This document shows positions 26,431 to 35,558 of a DNA stretch of 64,000 bases, one piece after another. Below the pieces are notes generated by a model. That model made no database searches and was not told the origin of the DNA. It saw only the letters and a list, made by a program, of their open reading frames with translations. Origin of the DNA: an uncultured Flavobacteriales bacterium (GTDB taxonomy: Bacteria > Bacteroidota > Bacteroidia > Flavobacteriales_E > Vicingaceae). Numbering within the stretch: the stretch's first letter is position 1; every line of letters starts with the position of its first letter. The stretch lies in NCBI GenBank assembly GCA_905479915.1, contig CAJQOH010000014.1, forward strand, positions 83,460 to 147,459, in the 5' to 3' direction. The position numbers and the translations under genes were made by a program.

Positions 26431-27378
26431 TTGAACGAAAAAGTTATAGAAATTTCCGGTGTTAATCCAGTAGAGCTTTACGGTGTAAACGAAAGCAAAT
26501 TAAATGTAATCAAAAAGTATTTTCCTAAATTAAAAGTAATAGCAAGAGGCGATGTGCTAAGGGCTATTGGTGATGATAATGAAATATCATTGTTTGAAGG
26601 GAAAATAGCGTTGATGATGAAACATTTATTAAAGTATAAACAATTGACCGAAAATAATATTGAGCGATTGATGGATGAGGAAGATGGAGCAAAAAGTAAA
26701 ACATTAAGACATGATGATGATGCTTTAGTTTTTGGTAATGGAGGTTTGATTGTTAAAGCAAAAACAGCAAATCAGCGTAAGTTGGTAAGCTTTTCTAATG
26801 AAAAAGATTTGATTTTTGCTATCGGACCAGCAGGTACAGGTAAAACATATACAGCAGTAGCATTGGCTGTAAGAGCTTTAAAGAACAAAGAAGTTAAACG
26901 TATCATTTTAACTAGACCAGCAGTAGAGTCTGGAGAGAATTTAGGTTTTTTGCCTGGTGATTTAAAAGAAAAACTAGATCCGTATATGCAACCATTGTAT
27001 GATGGTTTGAGAGACATGATTCCTGCAGAAAAGTTAGCAGAAATGTTAGAGTCAGGAATTATCCAAATTGCTCCTTTAGCATTTATGAGAGGTAGAACCT
27101 TAGATAAATCATTTGTTATACTGGATGAGGCTCAGAATGCTACAGAAAGTCAGTTTAAGATGTTTTTAACTCGAATGGGTAAATCTGCTAAGTTTATTAT
27201 TACAGGAGATCCATCTCAGGTAGATTTACCTAAAAGACAGCCTTCTGGATTGGTTCAGGCACTAAAAGTTTTAAAAGACGTTAAAGATATTGGGTTTGTA
27301 ACTTTTGATGAAAAAGATGTTATTCGCCATAAGCTTGTTAAAGCTATTATTGGAGCTTATAAGGAAGTGGAAGATTAA
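26431..27378 (+). CDS. PhoH-family ATPase
   Basis: A 315-residue protein. TTG at 26431 is the best start: it gives a normal PhoH N-terminus and the next ATG is deep inside. An N-terminal domain (about 1-105) precedes the ATPase with Walker A GPAGTGKTYTA, TRPAVESGENLGFLPGD, and Walker B FVILDEAQNAT. TGDPSQVDLP is typical. Cytoplasmic; PhoH proteins are linked to RNA metabolism (YbeZ). Confidence 0.93.
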   Translation: MNEKVIEISGVNPVELYGVNESKLNVIKKYFPKLKVIARGDVLRAIGDDNEISLFEGKIALMMKHLLKYKQLTENNIERLMDEEDGAKSKTLRHDDDALVFGNGGLIVKAKTANQRKLVSFSNEKDLIFAIGPAGTGKTYTAVALAVRALKNKEVKRIILTRPAVESGENLGFLPGDLKEKLDPYMQPLYDGLRDMIPAEKLAEMLESGIIQIAPLAFMRGRTLDKSFVILDEAQNATESQFKMFLTRMGKSAKFIITGDPSQVDLPKRQPSGLVQALKVLKDVKDIGFVTFDEKDVIRHKLVKAIIGAYKEVED

Positions 27379-27414
27379 TTTTATTGATTGCTAGTTTTAT
27401 CATCTTAGATTTTT

Positions 27415-27422
27415 TATATTTG
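27415..27422 (+). promoter_or_regulatory. -7 box of the STAS gene
   Basis: TATATTTG matches TAnnTTTG, 22 bp before the ATG at 27445. Confidence 0.5.
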
Positions 27423-27444
27423 TTATGATTACAAAATAACTACG

Positions 27445-27813
27445 ATGAGTTTTAAAACGGATAAACAAGAGAACTATACTTTAATCAAATTTAGTACTGA
27501 TAAGCTTGATGCTATTGTTGCTCCAGATTTAAAATCAGAGATTGTTTTAATAAGTAAACAAGGTGCATCTAATATCCTTATAGATTTAGAAAGTGTAAAA
27601 TACTGTGATTCTTCTGGATTGAGCGCTTTACTAGTTGCGCATAGAGTGTGCAAGGAAGTAAACGGTTCTTTTATTTTAAGTGGTTTACAACCTACAGTAG
27701 AAAAGCTAATTAAAATTTCGCAGTTAGATTCAATTTTAAATATAAAGCCTACAGCCCAAGAAGCTATTGATACTGCTTTTGTGGATCAAATAGAAAGAAA
27801 TTTAGGATCCTAA
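27445..27813 (+). CDS. STAS-domain anti-sigma factor antagonist
   Basis: A 122-residue STAS protein. NILIDLESVKYCDSSGLSALL contains the Ser that is phosphorylated in SpoIIAA-like antagonists. No cognate kinase is adjacent, but the SiaB/SiaC system 7.5 kb away is of related type. rnz follows 8 bp later, so the two are probably co-transcribed. Confidence 0.9.
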   Translation: MSFKTDKQENYTLIKFSTDKLDAIVAPDLKSEIVLISKQGASNILIDLESVKYCDSSGLSALLVAHRVCKEVNGSFILSGLQPTVEKLIKISQLDSILNIKPTAQEAIDTAFVDQIERNLGS

Positions 27814-27821
27814 GATTTTAG

Positions 27822-28748
27822 ATGACTAAATTTAATGTTCTAATATTAGGCAATGCCTCAGCATCTCCAACTTTAACAAGAAATCAGACTTCACAACTTA
27901 TTAATATAGGTGAACAATACTATTTAATGGATTGTGGTGAAGGAACGCAAATTAGATTGCGGGAACACAAAGTTAAAATTCAGCGAATTAATCACATTTT
28001 TATAAGCCATTTACATGGCGATCATTATTTGGGGCTGATAGGTTTGATTCAGACCATGCACTTATTAGGAAGAACAAGTGAGTTAACGATATATTGCCCT
28101 GGTGATATAAAACAAATTGTGGATGTTCATTTAAAAATTTCTGAAAGTCATTTAAAGTATCCTATAGTCTATAAAACGGTTAATTCAGAAAATTCTGAAT
28201 TGGTTTATGAGAATGATAAAATAGAGGTAATCTCTATTCCTTTAAAACATAGAATAGCTTGTTCTGGTTATCTTTTTAAAGAAAAACAAAAACCACGGAG
28301 AATTAACCCTAAGGCATTGAAGACTTTTGAGGTTCCGAAATATCAAATAAACAAGATAAAGTTAGGAGAAGACTATATAGCTGAAAATGGTGAAATAATC
28401 AAAAATATGAGGCTGACCTTGGATAGTTTGCCATCTTTTTCTTACGCTTTTTGTTCTGACACTAAATATTTGGAGTCAATTATTCCAATAATTAAAGGGG
28501 TTGACTTGCTTTACCATGAGTCTACTTTTGCTGATGAACATGCTGATAGGGCTAGAAAAACCTATCATTCTACAGCAAAACAAGCTGCCGAAATTGCATT
28601 AAAATCTGAAGCTAAAAAGCTGATTATCGGACACTTCTCTAATCGGTATGCAGATTTAAATGTACTTTTAACTGAGGCAAAAACAGTTTTTGAAAATACA
28701 GAAATTGCAACCCAAGGAAATACCTTTGAAGTGTCATTTTCTCAATGA
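27822..28748 (+). CDS. rnz: Ribonuclease Z
   Basis: A 308-residue metallo-beta-lactamase-fold tRNA 3' endonuclease. The zinc motif is H63-L-H65-G-D67-H68. Other blocks are MDCGEGTQIRLR, CSDTKY, YHESTF and the C-terminal GHFSNRY. It trims tRNA precursors. Length is that of the short, dimeric form. Confidence 0.96.
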   Translation: MTKFNVLILGNASASPTLTRNQTSQLINIGEQYYLMDCGEGTQIRLREHKVKIQRINHIFISHLHGDHYLGLIGLIQTMHLLGRTSELTIYCPGDIKQIVDVHLKISESHLKYPIVYKTVNSENSELVYENDKIEVISIPLKHRIACSGYLFKEKQKPRRINPKALKTFEVPKYQINKIKLGEDYIAENGEIIKNMRLTLDSLPSFSYAFCSDTKYLESIIPIIKGVDLLYHESTFADEHADRARKTYHSTAKQAAEIALKSEAKKLIIGHFSNRYADLNVLLTEAKTVFENTEIATQGNTFEVSFSQ

Positions 28749-28812
28749 TATCAATGTTAATAGCTTGTTAATAACTATCTAACAACATTCAAAAATCCTA
28801 TATAAAATCTAC

Positions 28813-28820
28813 TAAATTTG
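28813..28820 (+). promoter_or_regulatory. -7 box of the HU gene
   Basis: TAAATTTG matches TAnnTTTG, 37 bp before the ATG at 28858, in a 109-bp AT-rich intergenic region. Confidence 0.5.
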
Positions 28821-28857
28821 ATTTCAATATTTATTAACAATTAAAAAAATTAAAATT

Positions 28858-29130
28858 ATGAACAAAGGAGAATTAGTTGATGCAATCGCTAAAGATGCAG
28901 GATTATCAAAAGTTGACGCTGGAAACGCTTTAAATGCATTTGTAACTAACGTAACAGGATCTTTAAAGAAAGGAAACAATGTACAGTTAATCGGATTTGG
29001 AACTTTTTCAATTTCTGCAAGAGCTGCTAGAGATGGAAGAAACCCTCAAACTGGAGCAACTATCAAAATAGCTGCTAAAAAAGTAGCTAAATTTAAAGCT
29101 GGTAAAGCATTAGCTGATACAGTAAAATAA
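28858..29130 (+). CDS. HU-family DNA-binding protein
   Basis: A 90-residue nucleoid protein. It begins [18 protein letters not shown]; the core [25 protein letters not shown] is the DNA-binding arm signature (GRNPQTG). It bends and compacts DNA. A strong bidirectional terminator follows. Confidence 0.97.
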   Translation: MNKGELVDAIAKDAGLSKVDAGNALNAFVTNVTGSLKKGNNVQLIGFGTFSISARAARDGRNPQTGATIKIAAKKVAKFKAGKALADTVK

Positions 29131-29194
29131 TTAGTGAAACTCTTCCTTTTGGAAGTAAGTTGAACTATCTCTCTGAAAAGAGGGATCAAGTCAC

Positions 29195-29232
29195 TAAAAA
29201 AAATCCCGTTATCACTGATAACGGGATTTTTG
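29195..29232. terminator. Bidirectional terminator after HU gene
   Basis: Stem ATCCCGTTATC (29203-29213) pairs with GATAACGGGAT (29217-29227) across a 3-nt loop. A tracts on the left and T tracts on the right let it serve the HU gene and the convergent small membrane protein gene. Confidence 0.92.
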
Positions 29233-29245
29233 TTTTTAAGATTAT

Positions 29246-29467
29246 TTATGAATTTGGAGGAGGGTTTAGATTGTCATCCCCATTTTTATAAATTACAGAG
29301 AATATGAATAAAATAATTGCTGAAGCAACAAAGATTACAAATATTGAGTAAAGCGACTTCCACGCTATATTTTTAACATCGATAATGTCCCAAATTCCTA
29401 AAATTGCTAATGTTGCAAAGAATAATGTTAACGTTGCGAGTAGTACTGATATTCCTTTTCTAAACAT
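29246..29467 (-). CDS. Small two-helix membrane protein, 73 aa
   Basis: Two hydrophobic helices (about 7-27 and 38-62) flank a short polar loop; the tail is NGDDNLNPPPNS. No family is recognised. ATG start, close to the terminator shared with the HU gene. Probably a real inner-membrane protein. Confidence 0.6.
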   Translation of the reverse strand: MFRKGISVLLATLTLFFATLAILGIWDIIDVKNIAWKSLYSIFVIFVASAIILFIFSVIYKNGDDNLNPPPNS

Positions 29468-29551
29468 AATTTTATCTTTTTGGTTTAACCAAATTTAGGA
29501 ATTAACTCACTAACTACCTGATTTTAAATGTTAAGTATTGTTAAAAGCGAG

Positions 29552-30316
29552 TTACCTTAATCTAAATGATTGAGAGGCTTTGTCGAAAATTATTACTTCA
29601 TCATTAAAGATCTCTGCTAGCTTTTCTTTTTTAATTATTTCAGAAGGAGAGAGGGATTCAACTTTTTTATTATTTATTAACCAAATTTCATCACAAATTT
29701 GCAAAGCATATTCTAATTGATGGGTAGATACAATAACTGTTTTATTGTGATTTTTAACTAATTCTTGAAGCAGTTTAAAGACTTCTACTTTATTAATTAA
29801 ATCTAAGTGAACGGTTGGTTCATCTAAAATAATAAGTGGGGTATTTTGAGCAATAGCTCTAGCAATGTTAACTTTTTGTTTTTCACCATCGCTTAACTCA
29901 TCATAGTTTCTATCAGAGAAAGCTTCGAGTTTACAAAGTTGAATAGCCTTATCAATTTCTTGATAGTCTTTATGCTTATTAATTCCTAGCCAATTGGTGT
30001 AAGGAAAGCGTCCAAAAGCAACAAAATCTCTTACTTTAATTGCTCCAATACTCGTTTGGCTGGTGGAGACTATGCTTAAAAGTTTTGCACGATCTTTTTC
30101 AGGTAAACTTAAAACATCAATATCTTGAAATTTAAACGCTCCAGAGAGAGGGGGTAGGAGGCCTGAAATTGTTTTAAGCAAAGTAGACTTTCCTTGTCCA
30201 TTTTTTCCAAAAACGCCAATCATTTTGTTGTTGTCAGCTAAAAGATTGACATTTTCCAAAATAGGATTCTTGTTGTATCCAACAGATAAAGATGATATGT
30301 TGATGACTTTATTCAA
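29552..30316 (-). CDS. ABC transporter ATPase, FecE/BtuD type
   Basis: A 254-residue nucleotide-binding subunit. Walker A is FGKNGQGKSTLL, the Q loop is STSQTS, the signature is ELSDGEKQKVNIARA, Walker B is LIILDEPTVHLD, and the switch His is in STHQLEY. It overlaps the permease gene by 4 bp. Substrate (siderophore, heme or cobalamin) is not determined; no binding protein gene is present. Confidence 0.93.
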   Translation of the reverse strand: MNKVINISSLSVGYNKNPILENVNLLADNNKMIGVFGKNGQGKSTLLKTISGLLPPLSGAFKFQDIDVLSLPEKDRAKLLSIVSTSQTSIGAIKVRDFVAFGRFPYTNWLGINKHKDYQEIDKAIQLCKLEAFSDRNYDELSDGEKQKVNIARAIAQNTPLIILDEPTVHLDLINKVEVFKLLQELVKNHNKTVIVSTHQLEYALQICDEIWLINNKKVESLSPSEIIKKEKLAEIFNDEVIIFDKASQSFRLR

Positions 30317-31359
30317 TTGAGGTTTGCTATTTTTTTATTCTTTAAAATAATCCAAATAATAAATGGAATTCCAATTAATGAAGTGATAGAATTGATTGGT
30401 AAGTTTTGATCTAATCCAGGTAATTGAGAGATTATATCAGCTATCAATAATACGTTTATTCCCAATAAAATCGATAAGGGCGTTAGTATTCTGTGATCAG
30501 AAGAATTGCTTATCATCCTAGCTAAGTGTGGAATTACAATTCCGATAAATCCAATTGGTCCGCAATAAGCAGTTATACTTCCTGTTAAGATTGAGGCAAT
30601 AACAATAATAGCAATTCTTGACTTTTTAATGTTTACACCTAAGCTTTTTGCATAATCTTCTCCCAGTAAGTAGGTGTTTAAATTTTTGGAGGCAATAAAA
30701 GAAAGTACTAAGCCTATAATTATTATTGGAGCCAATAAAATCAATTGATCATTGGTTACGCCACTTAAGTTACCCATAGTCCACATGATGAATGATTTTA
30801 ATTGCGCATCATTACTAAAGTATTGGATAATTCCAATAATAGCAGTAATTACACTTCCTATCATGATACCAAGAATTAAAACTGTCATGATATCTTTTAA
30901 TCGACTAATTACAGAAAGTAATATACTTAATACAACAAAGGAGCCTAATATAGATGCTATTATCATTCCTGAGTTAGTTGATAAAGCAATTGCAGCTGTT
31001 GGGATCCCCAAAAATGATAGCCCCATAATAAATATAGCAACACCTAAGCCTGCTCCAGAACTTATCCCTAAAATATAAGGACCAGCTAAAGGGTTTCTAA
31101 ATAGTGTTTGCATTTGTAAACCACAAACAGAAAGTGCTCCCCCGCATAAAATTGCAGCAATTGCTTTAGGTAATCTTGATTGTAAAACAATGATTTCCCA
31201 ACTCTCTTTTTCAGTTGTACTTCCGATTAAAATATTTAAAATACTCTTAAAAGGAATGTTAACCGATCCTAAAAATAAATCTAATCCAAAAAAGAAAAGA
31301 GCTAAACCTGTTAGGTATAGGGATAAGTAGATTGTTTTATTTGAATTGGATGGAAACAT
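30313..31359 (-). CDS. FecCD-family ABC permease (iron/heme/B12 type)
   Basis: I chose ATG at 31359 because the frame beyond it begins with TTG only. The 348-residue protein has about nine or ten transmembrane segments, LRNPLAGPYILGISSGAGLG after the third, and the coupling-helix pattern GPIGFIGIVIPHLAR. It forms the channel for the adjacent ATPase. Because the CarH-type regulator needs B12, cobalamin import would be useful, but no riboswitch or sequence feature decides the substrate. Confidence 0.92.
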   Translation of the reverse strand: MFPSNSNKTIYLSLYLTGLALFFFGLDLFLGSVNIPFKSILNILIGSTTEKESWEIIVLQSRLPKAIAAILCGGALSVCGLQMQTLFRNPLAGPYILGISSGAGLGVAIFIMGLSFLGIPTAAIALSTNSGMIIASILGSFVVLSILLSVISRLKDIMTVLILGIMIGSVITAIIGIIQYFSNDAQLKSFIMWTMGNLSGVTNDQLILLAPIIIIGLVLSFIASKNLNTYLLGEDYAKSLGVNIKKSRIAIIVIASILTGSITAYCGPIGFIGIVIPHLARMISNSSDHRILTPLSILLGINVLLIADIISQLPGLDQNLPINSITSLIGIPFIIWIILKNKKIANLN

Positions 31360-31490
31360 TATTGAAAACAAATGTAATAAAGAAGTTATTCTGAACAAAG
31401 TGTTTGTATGCTGGCTTTGAAATTAAACTTTACTAACTATTTCTTGTTAAAAGTTCCTTAAACAAGTTTCTTTTATCGGTTAAGAATATT

Positions 31491-31498
31491 TATCTTTG
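31491..31498 (+). promoter_or_regulatory. -7 box of the alpha-oxoamine synthase gene
   Basis: TATCTTTG matches TAnnTTTG, 24 bp before the ATG at 31523. No well-spaced TTG is seen. Confidence 0.55.
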
Positions 31499-31522
31499 CG
31501 TCTTTAATAAGATAAAGTTATT

Positions 31523-32767
31523 ATGGCAGATTTATTTGAGAAAATAAAAGAAAACAGAGGTCCTTTAGGTAAATGGGCTAAAGAAGCACATGGATATTTT
31601 GCTTTTCCAAAATTGGAAGGTGAATTGAACAATAGAATGACCTTTAGAGGGAAAGAAGTTCTTCAATGGAGTTTAAACAATTATTTAGGTTTAGGAAACC
31701 ATCCTGAAATTAGAAAAGTAGATGAAGAAGCATCTAAAGAGTGGGGATTAGCTTACCCTATGGGAGCTAGAATGATGTCGGGTAATACCAATTATCATGA
31801 GCAGTTAGAAGAGGAATTGGCTGAATTTGAAAGTAAAGAAGCTTCAATATTATTGAACTTTGGATACCAAGGAATGCTTTCTGCTATTGATGCATTGTTA
31901 GATAGAAATGATGTTGTTGTTTATGATGCAGAATCTCATGCTTGTATATTAGATGGGTTAAGGTTGCATGTTGGAAAACGTTTTGTGTATCAGCATAATG
32001 ATATGGAAAGCCTTGACAAGATGTTGGAAAAAGCTACAAAAATTACAGATAAAACAAAAGGAGCTATTTTGGTAATTACCGAAGGAGTTTTTGGAATGTC
32101 AGGTAATGAAGGTAGTTTAAAAAAGATAGTAGATCTTAAAGAGAAATATTCTTTTAGATTGTTTGTTGATGATGCTCACGGGTTTGGAACAATGGGTGAA
32201 ACTGGTGCCGGAACTGGAGAGAAACAAGGTTGTCAAGATGGTGTAGATATCTACTTTGGAACATTTGCGAAGTCAATGGCAAGTATTGGAGGTTTTATCG
32301 CTTCTACTGAAGATATTGTAGATTATTTAAGGTACAACATGCGTTCTCAGGTATATGCTAAGTCTTTACCAATGCCTTTGGTTATTGGAAATCTAAAGCG
32401 TTTAGATATGCTTAGAAATAGTCCTGAAATTAGAGAGAAATTATGGACGATTGCAAATGGTTTACAAGACGGTTTAAAAGCGAATGGTTTTAATATAGGA
32501 ACAACATCTACACAAGTAACTCCAGTTATATTAGATGGAGGAATACCTGAAGCAACAAACTTAACAGTTGATTTGAGAGAGAATTACGGGTTGTTTTGTT
32601 CTATAGTTATTTACCCTGTAGTACCAAAAGGAGTCATTATGTTGCGTTTAATACCAACAGCAATGCATACTTTAGAAGATGTAGAGTACACGATAAATAC
32701 ATTTAAAGAAGTTCAAGAAAAACTAACAAATGGAGAATACCAATCAGAAACGGTAGCTTCTTTTTAA
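31523..32767 (+). CDS. Alpha-oxoamine synthase, probable serine palmitoyltransferase/CFAT type
   Basis: A 414-residue PLP enzyme. H139 (DAESHACILDG) stacks on PLP, D216 is in VDDAHGFGTMG, and the Schiff-base Lys is K250 in YFGTFAKSMASIGGF. Family members are KBL, AONS, ALAS and SPT. The GTFAKS-ASIGG form and overall pattern are closest to Bacteroidota serine palmitoyltransferase or the related cysteate acyltransferase, which start sphingolipids and sulfonolipids. 2-amino-3-ketobutyrate ligase is the main alternative; no threonine dehydrogenase gene is adjacent. Confidence 0.85.
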   Translation: MADLFEKIKENRGPLGKWAKEAHGYFAFPKLEGELNNRMTFRGKEVLQWSLNNYLGLGNHPEIRKVDEEASKEWGLAYPMGARMMSGNTNYHEQLEEELAEFESKEASILLNFGYQGMLSAIDALLDRNDVVVYDAESHACILDGLRLHVGKRFVYQHNDMESLDKMLEKATKITDKTKGAILVITEGVFGMSGNEGSLKKIVDLKEKYSFRLFVDDAHGFGTMGETGAGTGEKQGCQDGVDIYFGTFAKSMASIGGFIASTEDIVDYLRYNMRSQVYAKSLPMPLVIGNLKRLDMLRNSPEIREKLWTIANGLQDGLKANGFNIGTTSTQVTPVILDGGIPEATNLTVDLRENYGLFCSIVIYPVVPKGVIMLRLIPTAMHTLEDVEYTINTFKEVQEKLTNGEYQSETVASF

Positions 32768-33364
32768 TAAGAAATTAATTTATTGAAAAGCACTAATTGA
32801 AAGGTTAGTGCTTTTTTTGTCCAAACTTCTGCAGCACATTTACATGGGGGAGAACCGCAATGTGCGCAGTTATACTTTTTATCAAGGCTATCTCGTTCCC
32901 AATAGTTAGTTATGGTAGTTTGATAGTAGAATTCGTTTCTTAATAAAGAACTTTTTAAGTTAACTCTATTTTCTTTTTTCCAGGCTAAGCAACAGTAAAT
33001 CTCTGGAGTAACTTCTAATTTTAGAAAAGCATCTAGAATTAATTGGGTTGCAATTCCCTTTTTTTTGATATTCTTCGGCAACTACAACTTGCCTAATCAT
33101 ACTTATGTTTTTATAGTCTTTAAAAGTAGTTTGAAACCAATTTCTATTCTCAAGAATTGAATTTAGAAATTTTTTGTAAGGTAGAGAGTCTATCAATATA
33201 TAGCCTACAACTTTTTTGTTGTCAGTTGAAACCAAGCCTAATGCTGTAGAAGAATTAATGACTTGTTGAAGGCTATCTTCGGAAACGAATCCTTTTCCAA
33301 AAGCATGATCACTTAAAACAATTAGTTCTTTAAAGTGTACTTCTTGAAGTGGGCTAATTAACAT
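32764..33364 (-). pseudogene. GNAT N-acetyltransferase, frameshifted at an A8 tract
   Basis: Two overlapping frames together make one GNAT protein of about 199 residues. The N-terminal part (from 33364) runs to VVVAEEYQKKG. The expected acetyl-CoA loop QKKGIATQLILDAFLK continues in the next frame. The switch point is A8 at 33059-33066 (minus strand); seven A would restore the frame. The C-terminal part has NCAHCGSPPCKCAAEVW, a Cys-rich motif usual in this Bacteroidota family. It may be a pseudogene, a slippage-expressed gene or a homopolymer sequencing error. Stop codon overlaps that of the convergent gene. Confidence 0.8.
32787..32819 (+). terminator. Terminator of the alpha-oxoamine synthase gene, inside the acetyltransferase frame
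   Basis: Stem AAAGCACTAA (32787-32796) pairs with TTAGTGCTTT (32805-32814), followed by seven T. It lies within the 3' coding part of the convergent GNAT frame. Confidence 0.85.
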
Positions 33365-34081
33365 TTATAGGGTGAAAACGGCTAAAGCAAAACCAATAAT
33401 AACTATAATAAACTTTTTTAAATCAAACTTATGTCCCTCACTAGATTCAAATAGGATGGTGGTAGAAATATGTAAAAAGATACCTACAGCTAATGCTAAA
33501 ATAATATTACTGTTCCCTAAAAATGGTAAGATGTGGTTGCTTGCTAAATAAAGCCCTAATGGAGCAGATAAAGAAAAGATTATTAAGGCAATTAAAAATG
33601 TAGTTTTTGAGATGTTTTTAGCAAGTACCATAGTACTTAATACTATCGCTACAGGAATTTTATGAATAACAATACCCAAAAGTAATGAGTCATTATGACC
33701 TATGTGATTGTGCCCATCAGTAACTATGAGTGACATTCCTTCAATAAATGAATGAAGACATAAACTGATAAAAATAGCGTAAGGAAAAATTGCTAAATCT
33801 TTTTTGTGGGAATGGAAGTGTCCGTGTTCAACACCATCTGAAAAAAACTCAAGGAGCAGTTGAATTAAAAAACCTAAGAGAATAAAAGCACCTATTTTTT
33901 TATCATAACTACTAAAGATCTCAGGCATCAGATGCAAAATACAAATGGCAAGCATAAAAGCTCCACTAAAAGAAATAAGTGGTTTTAAAACTTTAGAAAA
34001 TTTTAAATTAAAAGTAATAACAGTAAGTCCGCTTAATAAAGCAGATACAAATAAGATAATACTAATGGTTAATTCATTCAT
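33365..34081 (-). CDS. ZIP-family divalent metal transporter
   Basis: A 238-residue protein with about eight membrane segments. HSFIEGMSLIV (helix 4) and GIVIHKIPVAIVLS (helix 5) are the metal-binding ZIP signature. A His-rich cytoplasmic loop (EHGHFHSHKK) precedes. It imports zinc or a similar metal. It overlaps the methyltransferase gene by 4 bp. Confidence 0.9.
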   Translation of the reverse strand: MNELTISIILFVSALLSGLTVITFNLKFSKVLKPLISFSGAFMLAICILHLMPEIFSSYDKKIGAFILLGFLIQLLLEFFSDGVEHGHFHSHKKDLAIFPYAIFISLCLHSFIEGMSLIVTDGHNHIGHNDSLLLGIVIHKIPVAIVLSTMVLAKNISKTTFLIALIIFSLSAPLGLYLASNHILPFLGNSNIILALAVGIFLHISTTILFESSEGHKFDLKKFIIVIIGFALAVFTL

Positions 34082-34827
34082 TTTTTACGTGCAATCAGTA
34101 TTAATCTTTTAGAGTTTTCAATGTCAAATGGACTTAGATTATAATCACCAAAAGTAGCTTCAATTTTTAAGTTAGCAAGTTTAAAATAAGATTTAAAACG
34201 ATCTAAAGATATGGCTTTAACTTTTTCCTGAAAGTGATACGTCTTTCCCGAATCGCTAAAGTTAATGTCTTTTGTGATGTAACCTTTCGAAAAATCTCTT
34301 TTGATATTGAAGTTGATGTTGTTAATTGATTTAGTCTCAGATCTGTTTAAATTGTTTATTGCGTTATTACAATTCATAAAGTCTAAAACTAAAATACCAT
34401 TGTCTGTTAAGCTTTCAGTAATTGCATTAACGGTTTTTTGATTGTCGTTTTCATCATCAAAATAACCGAAACTGGTAAAAAGATTAAACGCATAATTGTA
34501 TTTATTAACTTTTAAAGGTGTTCTAATATCGTTTGTATAAAAATGTAAGTTATCTGATTCATTCGCCTTGGCAGCTTCTATACTGTTTTCAGATAAGTCA
34601 AAACCATCTACTGTATATCCTAGTTTATTAATGTAAATTGAATGTCTTCCTTTACCACATGCTACATCACAGAATAAATCATTTTTATTAGGTTTTAAAT
34701 AGTTTAAAAGGTTGTCAATAAACTTTTTAGCTTCATTGTCATCTCTATCCTTATAAAGGATGTGATAATGTGGTGAATCAAACCACTCTTCAAACCATTC
34801 TGTTTTTCTTGTTTTACAATCTTTCAT
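34078..34827 (-). CDS. Class I SAM-dependent methyltransferase
   Basis: A 249-residue protein. Motif I is DVACGKGRHSIYI, the acidic residue after strand 2 is in VDGFDLSENS, and FNLFTSFGYF follows. The substrate is unknown. It forms an operon with the ZIP and acetyltransferase genes. Confidence 0.88.
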   Translation of the reverse strand: MKDCKTRKTEWFEEWFDSPHYHILYKDRDDNEAKKFIDNLLNYLKPNKNDLFCDVACGKGRHSIYINKLGYTVDGFDLSENSIEAAKANESDNLHFYTNDIRTPLKVNKYNYAFNLFTSFGYFDDENDNQKTVNAITESLTDNGILVLDFMNCNNAINNLNRSETKSINNINFNIKRDFSKGYITKDINFSDSGKTYHFQEKVKAISLDRFKSYFKLANLKIEATFGDYNLSPFDIENSKRLILIARKK

Positions 34828-34844
34828 AGCTGAAAATTAAGCTA

Positions 34845-34852
34845 CAAATTTA
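34845..34852 (-). promoter_or_regulatory. -7 box of the methyltransferase-ZIP operon
   Basis: TAAATTTG on the minus strand matches TAnnTTTG, 17 bp before the start codon at 34827. Confidence 0.45.
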
Positions 34853-34944
34853 AATTTTTAAACAAGATATTTAGGTTTTAAAAAAACGTTTCTGTATTCA
34901 TGGAAAAAAATAGCGTATTTATCTTAAATTTTATTCTATTAAAC

Positions 34945-34974
34945 TTGTTTAATTAATTCAAATTGATATCTTTG
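34945..34974 (+). promoter_or_regulatory. siaB promoter, full Bacteroidota consensus
   Basis: TTG (34945-34947), a 19-bp spacer and TATCTTTG (34967-34974) match the TTG-N19-TAnnTTTG consensus exactly. The -33 box sits in the centre of the palindrome TTAAACTTGTTTAA (34940-34953). The ATG follows at 35003. Confidence 0.8.
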
Positions 34975-35002
34975 AAACTGTAATTAGAAGTGCATTAGAG
35001 AT

Positions 35003-35545
35003 ATGGATAACATACATGACTTTTATAATAAGATGGAGAAGGGTAACATTATGTTGTCTTTTAAAGGAGAGGTTACTTCAGATCTTTTAACTTCTATTCT
35101 TCAAATTATGGAATCTAAGATGGAGACTTTAGAGGAGCCTCCAAAAATCAAGAAGAAGGTTTACAATATTTTGGTTGAATGTTTACAAAATCTTTATCAC
35201 CATTTAGATGATGATGATTTTAAGACCAAAATAAATGAAAAGAGTGCTTTATTCATGATAAGAAAAGTTGAGGGAGAATATTCTATTATGACAGGAAATT
35301 TTATCGCCTCGGAGAATGTAGAAATAATGAAGGGAAGGTTAGACAGAATTAATGAAATGGATAAAGACGAATTAAAAGTATATTATAAAGAAGTATTGAA
35401 TAACGGAGAAATGTCGGCAAAAGGCGGAGGAGGATTAGGAATGATTGATATTGCAAGAAAATCAGGAAAAAAATTAGAATACAATTTTGACCCTCTCGAC
35501 AGCGAATATTCATTTTTTAGTTTAAACATTAAAGTAGCACAATAA
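35003..35545 (+). CDS. siaB: SiaB-type protein kinase
   Basis: A 180-residue GHKL-fold kinase. The N box is VYNILVECLQNLYHHL, and the glycine-rich ATP lid and G box are SAKGGGGLGMIDIARKSGKKL. In Pseudomonas, SiaB phosphorylates SiaC in a partner-switching pathway. The siaC gene follows after 13 bp. No SiaA phosphatase or SiaD diguanylate cyclase gene is adjacent. Confidence 0.88.
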   Translation: MDNIHDFYNKMEKGNIMLSFKGEVTSDLLTSILQIMESKMETLEEPPKIKKKVYNILVECLQNLYHHLDDDDFKTKINEKSALFMIRKVEGEYSIMTGNFIASENVEIMKGRLDRINEMDKDELKVYYKEVLNNGEMSAKGGGGLGMIDIARKSGKKLEYNFDPLDSEYSFFSLNIKVAQ

Positions 35546-35558
35546 ATATATTATTATA

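Noticed and set aside
31360..31522. Cobalamin riboswitch upstream of the FecCD-type importer
   Set aside because: The divergent intergenic region is about 160 bp and shows no B12-box-like conserved core.
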